Of a stretch of 64,000 nt of DNA, positions 51,701 to 58,432 are shown one piece after another. This DNA is from Bacteroidales bacterium (lineage in GTDB: Bacteria > Bacteroidota > Bacteroidia > Bacteroidales > WCHB1-69). The number at the start of each line of letters is the position of its first letter. Within the stretch, counting starts at the first letter, position 1. Made by a program: the position numbers and the translations under genes. The notes under the pieces were generated by a model that was given only the letters and a program-made list of their open reading frames with translations, searched no databases and was not told the DNA's origin. The stretch is from NCBI GenBank assembly GCA_016290295.1, contig JAEETJ010000008.1:30198-94197 (forward strand), written 5' to 3'.

Positions 51701-54601
51701 AATACGGAAGCTCTTCAGGCTGCTACAACCATAGACATTGGTCACATCTACCGTGTAGTATGTGGTGGTAGCAGGTGTTACATTTATGTAGTTGAAGTTA
51801 CTTCCTGTATTCCAATGATAGCTGACCGCCTGTGCGGCAGTAGCATAAACCGTTGCCGTTTCGCCTTCTGTAATGATAGTATCTCCACTGATAATAATTT
51901 CGGGCAACGAATGAACCAGAATCTCCACAGAATCCGCAGCCGTACATCCGTTAGCGGTCACCTCCAACACATAAATACCCGATGTCGTGACTTCTATTTG
52001 TCGGTTGTTAGAGCCCGTATTCCAATGGTAAGTGTAACCTGATGACCAACCGGCACCAAGGGAAACCGTTGTTCCTTCGCACACCTCATTGCTTGAAGCT
52101 ACAATAGAGACAAGGGGCAGATTCTTTTTCACCACATTCACAGGCTGTGTAGCCGAGCAGGCATATTCATCCGTAGCGATTACTGTATAAGAGCCACCTT
52201 CTGACAAGGTAACAGTACTCGTATTGGAGACCAAAGCCCCATAATTATTTCTCCACATATAAGTCTGACCGCCGGTAGCTGTCAACTGTGTAGTCTCACC
52301 ATCACAGAAGGATGTATTGCCACTCACCATAATGACAGGGTTTGAACGACGTGTCACGTTGATGCTGGCCGATGCAGTACAATTTGCCGAAGATGTAGCC
52401 ACCACCGTATAAAAACCAGGATTGGTCACGGTATAGGATTGTCCGATGTTGGTATTATTCCACACATACGAGATAGCACCTATACCCGACGCATTCAGCG
52501 TGGAGGAACCACCTTCGCAGAAATAGGACTGTCCCAAGATTGACACAGTAGGAACACTATTGACTGTCAGATATTTTGATGCAGTGGAGGTACAACCTGC
52601 CTGATTGGTGACTTCTACCGTATAAAGCTGTTCGCTGGTAAGCTGTACAGAAGCCGTTGTCGGACCATGAGACCATACATACTGAGTACCGCCAGTGGCT
52701 GTAAACACCGCCGTACTGCCCTGACATATAGCATCCGGACCCGTAATGCTTGCCACTGGCACGGAATTCACCGTAACCGTATGGGCAGCGGTTGAAGTAC
52801 AACCTCTATCGGATGTACCCGTCACCACGTATGATGTGGTTTGATTTGGTGTAACACTCAAAACAGGTCCCATCACACCCGTATTCCAATTATAGCTGTA
52901 AGCGCCAGAAGCTATCAGCAGCAATTCCGAGCCGCGGCACACACTGCTGTTTCCATTGATTGTGATATTCGGCAATGGCAAGTGAGCCACCTCTACCGAG
53001 TCGTATGCCTTACAACCGTTGGTAGCCGTCACCGTCAACACATACCAGCCTGGCGTATTGACCGTAATAGGTGAACGAGTCGCACCTGTATTCCATCTGA
53101 AAGTACCGTTACCATTGGCTGACAACTGGGTACTTGCACCCGGGCAGATATCCGTATTACCACTGATGATAGCGTACGGACTTTCCAAGATTGTCAAGGT
53201 CAAATGCACCACACTGTCGCAACCGTGAATAGTGGTCAAATGCACCTCGTAAGTTCCATTCTGGTTAAAAGAATGCCCATGATAAAGATAGGGCAAATCA
53301 TTGCTACAGCAAGTGACACTAATGCTGGTATCATATATCGGATAAACAGTTACGGAGGCCGTAGCCGTTGCGTAACAATCATGAATATTAACCGCTGTTA
53401 CCTGGTATTCAGCACTTTCCACAGCATGTATAGGCAACGACGCATTTGAACTGCCATCAGACCAATGGTAGGCGTAGCCCTCGGTAGCTGTCAAGGTAAT
53501 ATCCTCGCCATAACAAGCCTCATCTGGACCATTAATAGAAACGACAGGAACGGTCAGCAACCTTACCGTAATGCTATCAGTAGTAGAACAGCCATTAGCA
53601 GCAGTACCTTTCAGCCAGTATGAATGGCCGGGCTGCACCACTATGCTCAATGCTGTGGATTGCGTGCTCCATAAATAGCTTTCCGCTCCAGAAGCGGTAA
53701 CCGCTGATAACTGGTCCGCGCACAAACTATCCGCACCAATAATATGGACTTCCGGATTTTCTTTTATCATCAAAGTCATCATGATCAAGCTGTCACAGCC
53801 ATGTTGTGACTGATAATGGACAGGATAGGTTCCCTCCTCAGTATATAAAGAATCCAGTCTTTGATAAGGAAGCTCGCTTCGACAGATAATTACGGTATCA
53901 ACCCCTTGATACTGCGGAAAAACCTCAATATAAATATCCGTTTGTGTGACACAACCATAATTGGAATACGCACGCATTTTTATGGTATCGATATAACCAT
54001 TTTCATCTTCTGCTACATAAACCAAACTATCTGTATGTGAAATATTTACACTGTTTTTAGACCAGTAATAGGCCATAGCACCCGAAGCCTTTAAGACAGT
54101 AGTATCTTGATAACAAAGAGAGGTATTTCCTGTCACTTCCACCTCTGGAAAAGGCAGAATCACGAAATCCACCGTGTCAGTTCCCGTACAGCCGTTTGCA
54201 TCCGTCACCATCACCGAGCACGACGAGTCGGATGTCATCGTATAATACCCCACATCACCGGTACTCCACTGATAAGACACATAACTATCATCCACGAATA
54301 CGATTGACCTAACATTAACGCAATGAGAAAACTCACCATCGATGACAGGCACAGGATTCTCATGGACAATAACATGCAAGCGCACCAGACTGTCATTGCC
54401 CAAAGTGTCTGTAAGTTCCAACTGATAGTCACCCGCATCCCAAATGGTAAGCGTATCGTACATCACAGGCAATTCGGAGCGACACAATGTCAAAGTGTCA
54501 TACGAAACCGGCTCATCCGCATATGCCGACATGGTATTGCATACAGCAATCATAACAGCGATAAGGGCTACAAATTTACGACAAAAGTATAATATTTTCA
54601 T
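45770..54601 (-). CDS. Giant modular Ig/PKD-like T9SS cargo adhesin
   Basis: Seen: 2,943 residues from the ATG at 54601 (signal peptide MKILYFCRKFVALIAVMIAV...SAYA). The body is about 35 modules of ~80 residues. Each opens like ITGPDxICxG or ISGNTxxCxG, continues LTAxG...YxWSTGAT...ITV and closes YxVTVTNxxGCxATAS. Four variant modules have CRSELP/CCSSELP and GCDS. At the C-terminus are a PKD-like module and a type A T9SS sorting domain (IQVYPNPTNGMINV ... LFDMYGKML ... GVYLLKL). Known: such repeats make long rods on the cell surface. Odd: about 13 modules (near 53.3-50.6 kb) are duplicated in the next block (50.6-47.6 kb). Own -7 box; stop followed by repeats. Confidence 0.88.
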   Translation of the reverse strand: MKILYFCRKFVALIAVMIAVCNTMSAYADEPVSYDTLTLCRSELPVMYDTLTIWDAGDYQLELTDTLGNDSLVRLHVIVHENPVPVIDGEFSHCVNVRSIVFVDDSYVSYQWSTGDVGYYTMTSDSSCSVMVTDANGCTGTDTVDFVILPFPEVEVTGNTSLCYQDTTVLKASGAMAYYWSKNSVNISHTDSLVYVAEDENGYIDTIKMRAYSNYGCVTQTDIYIEVFPQYQGVDTVIICRSELPYQRLDSLYTEEGTYPVHYQSQHGCDSLIMMTLMIKENPEVHIIGADSLCADQLSAVTASGAESYLWSTQSTALSIVVQPGHSYWLKGTAANGCSTTDSITVRLLTVPVVSINGPDEACYGEDITLTATEGYAYHWSDGSSNASLPIHAVESAEYQVTAVNIHDCYATATASVTVYPIYDTSISVTCCSNDLPYLYHGHSFNQNGTYEVHLTTIHGCDSVVHLTLTILESPYAIISGNTDICPGASTQLSANGNGTFRWNTGATRSPITVNTPGWYVLTVTATNGCKAYDSVEVAHLPLPNITINGNSSVCRGSELLLIASGAYSYNWNTGVMGPVLSVTPNQTTSYVVTGTSDRGCTSTAAHTVTVNSVPVASITGPDAICQGSTAVFTATGGTQYVWSHGPTTASVQLTSEQLYTVEVTNQAGCTSTASKYLTVNSVPTVSILGQSYFCEGGSSTLNASGIGAISYVWNNTNIGQSYTVTNPGFYTVVATSSANCTASASINVTRRSNPVIMVSGNTSFCDGETTQLTATGGQTYMWRNNYGALVSNTSTVTLSEGGSYTVIATDEYACSATQPVNVVKKNLPLVSIVASSNEVCEGTTVSLGAGWSSGYTYHWNTGSNNRQIEVTTSGIYVLEVTANGCTAADSVEILVHSLPEIIISGDTIITEGETATVYATAAQAVSYHWNTGSNFNYINVTPATTTYYTVDVTNVYGCSSLKSFRIVVNTTPTIVGNDAICVGDSTLLQAFGGVSYQWNDGVMTASRYVSAPGTYVVTVTNSAGYTATASKTISYYGVPTVSIIGEQDLCKGESTTLTANNGVSFNWSTGATSQSITVSPSQNTTYSVTITDQNGCRASASLPVVVHENVQLVISGSDHFCAGDSVVLMASGANQLVWSTGQTGNRLVVYESGDYSVSSTNTDVCVSTATKHVDKYQRPTVSITGASALCQGESDNLMAVTNESVTYAWSTGANTNAINVNSTGNYSVTVTNTHACSAQASKTVTVHELPTVSINAPSSTCAGTAVTLNAIGNASQYNWSTGVTGASITVNPSSTANYQVTAVNEHECSSVASATVVVNPSYDTIIRVSCCSSELPYVYNGQSYYQSGTYVVNLTTTKACDSIIHLVLTVNENPYAIISGNTEICPGGNTQLSASGNGTVRWNTGYDRSPLTVNTPGWYVLTVTATNGCQGVDSVEVTYLPLPNVTINGESSVCRGSEVMLMATGANSYNWNTGVTGPVLTVTPQQSSTYMVTGTSDRGCTATASHTITVNATPTASIYGVDAICQGETAVFTATGGTSYLWSTGATTASVQLTNAQQYTVEVTNQYGCTATATKYLEVNALPTVNIIGQNYFCEGSTTTLSATGTGVVSYLWNNSGVGQSYVVSTPGTYTVQATSPANCTATASISVTQQAVPVASVTGDVSFCDGQSTVLTAAGGQNYSWRNAYGAQIANTASLSLTEGGAYSVVVSDAYGCSSSQQLIVTKKNLPNVTIIASDNEVCEGTAVILNAGWASGYSYQWNTGSTERQITIHSAGTYVLQVTANGCTATDSTTITMHPLPNITFSGDTAICKGNMATVYATAPNASSFLWNTGAAVNNISVLPLVNTNYWVMVEDVYGCRNQDTVMVRVEELPIPTITGPDSICVGASATLVASGGSSYLWDDGSTSAERLVQSAGNYSVTVFTSAGCSATAQKSVYHYGVQEVTISGDTLMCVGDSVLLTAHGVSNYLWSNGSSDDSLFVTTAGLYIVEGWDAHACYSRDSIEISERPLPSVQIAGNPVACAGNVNVLTAQAPTAVSYLWNTGATAAQIQVYASGVYVVEVRDANSCKASASFTFQSTPAPSCEILGRKNICTGDTTTLTASNGVYFFWSTGAVSQSITVAPSNTTSYNLVIMDENGCSATTSAQVVVNPTVPIVITGNTDFCAGDSVLLVANTHQELMWSDGQQGDSIYVHETGDYSVHAVDPSTCLLPSTFHVEKHMAPELQIVGVDYLCTGDTGVLYAQTNEPVTYQWTTGATDSILRVTSTNVYGVTVTDMYGCSYTASKLLMVYSSPTISVTGPTTVCNGAEATLTASGTATHFHWSTGDSTASVTVNPRYTTTYQVVGSNNYGCSVSASWNLTVAPVPVVTITGDTVLCQGQVTVLTSSNASSFHWSTGSNNRSINVATTGTYTVTVTNSTGCTNSASIYVHVYEYPNLMILGDTMLCYGEQTELLAIGATDYLWSTGSTSPNIVIAPESSTSYTVQAYNGICMVEATRQVVVNERPTAAIAAPDGICDGSVVTLSAQGGMAYLWSTGQTAAMIDVQTSGTYQLVAFNQYGCTDTTSHTLIQYSNPQISITGPTAICPDAEGILTAIGNGSILWNTGDTTTSITVTTPGYYAVQVTDLNGCSATTSQNVSTLSSPVIVIAGPNDMCADETVSLTAVCANASSFSWNTGVSNNTIQVSPTSTTTYSVTAISADGCVAQQNHTLAVHPSYAANFTDEICQGNPYSGYGFSIPVQDVPGEFDFVENLQTAYGCDSIRTLHLTVRPKPVITGNIIGNSEVTYPGNFVYMIDPVENATLYEWILSNPNWSVSYNQTVAQVTVTSPGSATLSVYALNDCGPSLPASMQITYGVGIDDAEMSVIQVYPNPTNGMINVQCTMNNAQLFNGELQLFDMYGKMLNRWEMSGNDMQLDLSSFAAGVYLLKLRNTQTATESVVKVVKQ
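45944..45978 (-). repeat. Heptamer array inside the adhesin sorting domain
   Basis: Minus strand ACAATGT/ACAATGA/ATAATGC/ACAATTG, five 7-bp units that encode VQCTMNNAQL within the T9SS sorting domain. Confidence 0.7.
47640..53350 (-). repeat. Duplicated ~13-module blocks within the adhesin gene
   Basis: Block 1 starts at the CCSNDLP module (~53.3 kb) and block 2 at the CCSSELP module (~50.6 kb). Successive modules match one to one: NTDICPG/NTEICPG, NSSVCRG/ESSVCRG, PDAICQG/VDAICQG, QSYFCEG/QNYFCEG, NTSFCDG/DVSFCDG, SNEVCEG/DNEVCEG and so on. Block 2 has two modules more (DTLMCVG, NPVACAG). Confidence 0.8.
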
Positions 54602-54640
54602 ATTTAGTATTTTTATTCTAAAGATATAATTTACAAAATT

Positions 54641-54649
54641 GCAAAAATA
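54641..54649 (-). promoter_or_regulatory. -7 box of the adhesin gene
   Basis: TATTTTTGC on the minus strand, 40 bases before the ATG at 54601. Confidence 0.8.
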
Positions 54650-54702
54650 CGAAAATATACTGGACGATATGAACAATCTATTGTTAATATGTGTTAAGCA
54701 CA

Positions 54703-54735
54703 AAAAATCCTGCTAATCATCATTTTAGCAGGATT
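54703..54735 (-). terminator. Terminator of the S4 protein gene
   Basis: AATCCTGCTAA (54706-54716) pairs with TTAGCAGGATT (54725-54735). On the minus strand the stem is followed by TTTTTTG. It insulates the adhesin promoter from the S4 gene. Confidence 0.85.
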
Positions 54736-54800
54736 CTATTGGCATTTCCGCCCATTTAACAGGCAGAATATCTTATCTGAATTTGTGATAATTTGCTATA

Positions 54801-55190
54801 TCAATCTTCAGGATAAAACTCTTTCAGATAGTCTATTTGTCGGCGGTCTCGCTTAGTGGGACGTCCAGCCCCATGTTCTCTGAATTCGAATCTGGCGTGC
54901 AATTGTTTCACCCGTTCATACTCTTCAGGGGGAGTCAAGTCAGTATAATACTGAGGAACGAGGGCTGCTCCTACCCTATTCTTAGGAGTATCGACGACTT
55001 GCACCACCTTCTCCAACTGATTGATACGCACATGGAAACACTCATCAGTCTTCACCAACTTTGAAGGTTTCACGTTAATGCCATTCATTTTGACTTTTCC
55101 GGCATTACATGCATCAGTGGCCATTGAACGCGTCTTGAACAGGCGCACCATCCAGAGCCACTTGTCGATTCGAACATCAAGGTTTTCCAT
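54801..55190 (-). CDS. S4 RNA-binding protein (Hsp15-like)
   Basis: Seen: 129 residues from the ATG at 55190. The S4 domain is VRIDKWLWMVRLFKTRSMAT...AGKVKMNGINVKPSKLVK. A basic tail follows with YYTDLTPPEEYERVKQLHAR and GAGRPTKRDRRQIDYLKEFY. Known: Hsp15 (HslR) binds 50S subunits that carry a stalled nascent chain and frees the tRNA. The tail PTKRDRRxI is typical of the family. It follows the DUF349 gene after 142 bp of repeats and ends at a good terminator. Confidence 0.92.
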   Translation of the reverse strand: MENLDVRIDKWLWMVRLFKTRSMATDACNAGKVKMNGINVKPSKLVKTDECFHVRINQLEKVVQVVDTPKNRVGAALVPQYYTDLTPPEEYERVKQLHARFEFREHGAGRPTKRDRRQIDYLKEFYPED

Positions 55191-55197
55191 ACGCAAA

Positions 55198-55330
55198 CAG
55201 TTGACAGTTAATAATTAACAATTAATAATTGATTGTTTTAGTGGTTTTAGAAGTTTCAGAGGGATAGCAAGAAAATAACAAGTGCGCCACGGAGTGACGC
55301 ACCTAGTTTTCAGTTTTCAGCTTTCAGTTT
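55198..55330 (-). repeat. Arrays between the DUF349 and S4 genes
   Basis: Minus strand: ACTGAAAGCTGAAAACTGAAAAC begins five bases after the DUF349 stop (55308-55328). A hairpin GTGCGTCACTCCGTGGCGCAC (55282-55302) follows and may terminate. TTAATTGTTAATTATTAACTGTCAACTG (55198-55230) then reaches nearly to the S4 ATG. Confidence 0.75.
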
Positions 55331-55332
55331 GA

Positions 55333-57525
55333 TTAGGCTTCTGGTTGAGCCTCTGTAGCAGTTTCATCAGCTGGAGCCTCTTCCTGTTTCGGAGCTTCTT
55401 CCTCCTTCTTGGGGGCATTCATCATTTTGATTTTGTACTCCAGTTCTTTCACTTCCTTCTTGGCATTCTCCACTTTCTTAGTGAATTCTTGCTTCAGGAG
55501 GTCAGCGTTCTTGGAGTTGGCGAAGAAGCCCAAGTTATTCTCCCACAAGTTGATATCATCCTTCAGCTGCTGCAATTTGGTTACCAGGAATTTCTTTTCC
55601 TTATCCAACAGACGGTCAGCGTTAGGATTACTCAAGATATTGTCAATCTTGTTTCTGAAAGAATTTCTGCGAACATCATCTGAGCTCACCTTCAAATCAG
55701 CGAAACGTTTATCCAAAGCCTCTCTATATGCGGTATAGATACGGTCTTTGTCTTTTTTCGGCACGAAACCGATTTCTGTCCACTGACGCTGATAATCCTT
55801 GATAATATCCAGATTAGCGGCTCTGTCTTCGCCAAATTCATGATTGAGGATTTTCTCAATCAGTTCTTCTTTCTTCTTCAGGTTATCGGCCTCAATTTCC
55901 TTAATATTGGAGAAATAATCAGCTTTAGCAGCGAAGAACTTGTCGCAAGCGGCTCTGAAACGTTTCCAAACCTGCTCTGAATATTTACGCGGAACGGTAC
56001 CAATAGATTTCCATTCCTGTTGCAGCTGCAGAATTTCATCGGTAGCGTTTTTCCAATCGGTACGGGAAGCGATGCCTTCAGCCTGGATAGCCAGATTCAC
56101 TTTCTGGTTATAGTTCTGCATCTGTTCATCTTTCACCTGCTGGAAATACTCTTTCTTAGCAGTGAAGAACTTATCCAAAGTGGATTTGAAGCGTTCCCAA
56201 ACCTCATCATTCAGCTTCACAGGAGCCGGTCCGATGGTCTTCCACATCTTCAGCAGTTCGGTCAGCTTATCACCGATTTCGTTGTTTTCCTTCACGCTTT
56301 CAGGATTCTTGCCAGCGGTCAGCTCTTCAGCCTGCTCGCACAGCACCACCTTGGCGTTGTAATTATTCTGCTGTTCTTCGAACAACTTGTCGTAGTATTC
56401 TCTACGAGCCTGATTAATCTGGTCGGAAGCGTTTTTGAATCTTTCCCAGATTTCGTCTTTCTTGTCTTCCGGAACAGGACCAATTTCCTTCCATTCCTCA
56501 TGCAATTGCTGCAGAGCCTTGAACGACTGATTTACAGAATCTTGCAACAACAAAGATTCAGCAGTTTCGCACAATTTGATTTTCTGTTCCAGATTCTTCT
56601 TCAGATCCAAAGAACGTAATTCTTTATTGATACGGCGGATATCGAAGAATTTTTCCACATAGAAATGATAGTTCTGCCACAGATTGTTGGATTCGCTCTG
56701 GGGAACAGGACCAATTTCTTTCCATTTATCCTGGAATTCTTTGAATTTATCATTTAAAACTTTCAGGTTGGTTTCTGATTCCACCAACTGTCTTAAACCT
56801 TCGATAATACCTTTTTTATCTTCGAGATTTTTTTGTTTTTCTTTCTCTATGCGCTCCAGATACTGGGCTTTTTTATCTTTGAAGACCTGAAGAGCGGCGT
56901 TGAACTTCTTTTCGAGTTCTGTAGGTTCAGCCACGAAATCCTCTTTGTTACCGCCATCAGCGATAAACTTGTCATACAGAGCTTTACGAGCAGCCTTCAA
57001 CAATTCCAGACCCTTGGCTTTCAACACGCTGACATGCATTTTCATGCTGTCGTAATCCATTTCTGAAGTGACACGTTCCAGTTCGCCTACAGTTTGGTCA
57101 AAGTCGAAGCCTTCATATTCTTTTTCCACATCTTCCATAGTTTCTGTGGGTTCAGTCTCAGCTTCTTCTTCACTTTCGCTTTCAGGAGCTTGTGTGTTTT
57201 CAATTTCATTCATCATTTCTGAAACTGACTGAGGTGCTGTTTCAGCTACCGGAGCGGGTTCTTCCACTACTTCGGGAGCAGCAGGTTCCTCAACGGGAGC
57301 GGGTTCTGCTACTGCCTCAGGTGCAGCAGGTTCTTCCACTGTCGGGTTTTCTGCTTCAGCAACGGGTTCAACAATTTCAGCTTCGGCAGCGGGTTCTGCT
57401 ACCGGTTCAGTAGTTAAATTTGCATCTGTGTTTTCCACAGTCTGGCCTTCCATAGAAGCGCCGGGATTCACCTCTTGATTCTGATTTTCATCAGTGTTCG
57501 GGTGGAGAAGTTCTTGTGATTCCAT
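55333..57525 (-). CDS. DUF349 repeat protein with acidic Pro-Ala-Glu-rich head
   Basis: Seen: 730 residues. The first ~140 are low complexity (EPVAEPAAEAE, VEEPAAPEAVAEPAPVEEP). At least five DUF349 units follow, each with a W-K-x-I-G-P-V-P then W-x-x-F core: KWKEIGPVPQSESNNLW, EWKEIGPVPEDKKDEIW, MWKTIGPAPVKLNDEVW, EWKSIGTVPRKYSEQVW, QWTEIGFVPKKDKDRIY. A coiled-coil tail ends KMMNAPKKEEEAPKQEEAP. Known: DUF349 proteins are widespread in Bacteroidota and Actinobacteria; role unproven. Likely cytoplasmic. The stop is followed by an ACTGAAA array, and the promoter carries the ppdK-like AT-rich array. Confidence 0.9.
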   Translation of the reverse strand: MESQELLHPNTDENQNQEVNPGASMEGQTVENTDANLTTEPVAEPAAEAEIVEPVAEAENPTVEEPAAPEAVAEPAPVEEPAAPEVVEEPAPVAETAPQSVSEMMNEIENTQAPESESEEEAETEPTETMEDVEKEYEGFDFDQTVGELERVTSEMDYDSMKMHVSVLKAKGLELLKAARKALYDKFIADGGNKEDFVAEPTELEKKFNAALQVFKDKKAQYLERIEKEKQKNLEDKKGIIEGLRQLVESETNLKVLNDKFKEFQDKWKEIGPVPQSESNNLWQNYHFYVEKFFDIRRINKELRSLDLKKNLEQKIKLCETAESLLLQDSVNQSFKALQQLHEEWKEIGPVPEDKKDEIWERFKNASDQINQARREYYDKLFEEQQNNYNAKVVLCEQAEELTAGKNPESVKENNEIGDKLTELLKMWKTIGPAPVKLNDEVWERFKSTLDKFFTAKKEYFQQVKDEQMQNYNQKVNLAIQAEGIASRTDWKNATDEILQLQQEWKSIGTVPRKYSEQVWKRFRAACDKFFAAKADYFSNIKEIEADNLKKKEELIEKILNHEFGEDRAANLDIIKDYQRQWTEIGFVPKKDKDRIYTAYREALDKRFADLKVSSDDVRRNSFRNKIDNILSNPNADRLLDKEKKFLVTKLQQLKDDINLWENNLGFFANSKNADLLKQEFTKKVENAKKEVKELEYKIKMMNAPKKEEEAPKQEEAPADETATEAQPEA

Positions 57526-57566
57526 AAACTTGTTTTTTGTTGTTTAATGTTGTTTCAAAAAAGTTT

Positions 57567-57575
57567 GCAAAGATA
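57567..57575 (-). promoter_or_regulatory. -7 box of the DUF349 gene
   Basis: TATCTTTGC on the minus strand, 42 bases before the ATG; AT-rich array directly upstream. Confidence 0.83.
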
Positions 57576-57584
57576 CAATTTTTT

Positions 57585-57623
57585 TTAATTAGCAAATTAG
57601 CAAATTCGTTAATTAGCAAATTG
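57585..57623 (-). repeat. AT-rich array upstream of the DUF349 promoter
   Basis: Minus strand: AATTTGCTAATTAACGAATT then AATTTGC and TAATTTGC units, running into AAAAAAAATTG and the -7 box. Near-copy of 43533-43577. Confidence 0.75.
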
Positions 57624-57692
57624 GATTCTAAATCCTGAATTTTGAATAAAAAATGACAATTAAATTAATTGATTTCCATTTTCTTTTCTGAA

Positions 57693-58409
57693 TTATTCTT
57701 TCAGAATATCCGCTAAAATAGAGACCGACTCGATTTTTCCGATATGCTCGTTATGATGCTTAAAATAGCGCAGCATACCTTGCAGTAATTCATTGCGAAT
57801 GGCTTTGGAGGCCGGCTGCGGCATAGTATCATTAATCATATTGAACAACACCTTGCTGGCCATAGGCGAAAAGTTCTGCTCTTCATCCACCCAGTTATGG
57901 ACAAATGCTGACTGGGGAATGGAAAAAATCTGATGGTCATTGTCGAAGTTCGACACTGGAGCAAAGCCCAAAATCCTCGACATCTGGATCATAAAATCTA
58001 TATGCGTGTCTGGACGCACATGTTCCGTCTCGTCCAGCTGGCACATGCGTTGTTCTATAAACGCATACAACTGACTATCTTCACCATATTCATACAGCAA
58101 ACGATAGAGGAGCTCACCATAAAACATCATGAGACTACTTTTAATGATATCGTATGGAATATTTTGATACTGCCGATAGCAAGTTAATTCCTTCAAATAC
58201 ATCAACTGGTTCAATTTCCTATCATCGAACTGAAGTTCAACCATAGATAAGGGCGACAGCAAAGGCAGTAAATGTCTGTTCTTATTGGAAAAAGCATTCT
58301 TAACGATAAAGGTCTGGGTTCCATACTTTTCGGTATAGAATTTCACCACAATACCCGAATCGGCATACTTGGTTTTATGCAAAACGAAAGCTTTGGAAGA
58401 GACAAACAT
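57693..58409 (-). CDS. recO: DNA repair protein RecO
   Basis: Seen: 238 residues. The N-terminal OB-fold is SSKAFVLHKTKYADSGIVVKFYTEKYGTQTFIVKNAF. The helical part has LYRLLYEYGEDSQLYAFI, HIDFMIQMSRILGFAPVSNF, and a C-terminal HHNEHIGKIESVSILADIL. There is no Cys4 zinc site, as usual in Bacteroidota RecO. Known: RecO with RecR loads RecA onto SSB-coated DNA. It starts 23 bp after the porZ stop and is last in the rbfA-lolC/E-porZ-recO operon. Confidence 0.94.
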   Translation of the reverse strand: MFVSSKAFVLHKTKYADSGIVVKFYTEKYGTQTFIVKNAFSNKNRHLLPLLSPLSMVELQFDDRKLNQLMYLKELTCYRQYQNIPYDIIKSSLMMFYGELLYRLLYEYGEDSQLYAFIEQRMCQLDETEHVRPDTHIDFMIQMSRILGFAPVSNFDNDHQIFSIPQSAFVHNWVDEEQNFSPMASKVLFNMINDTMPQPASKAIRNELLQGMLRYFKHHNEHIGKIESVSILADILKE

Positions 58410-58432
58410 GGCAGAACCCCTAAATCAAGTAA

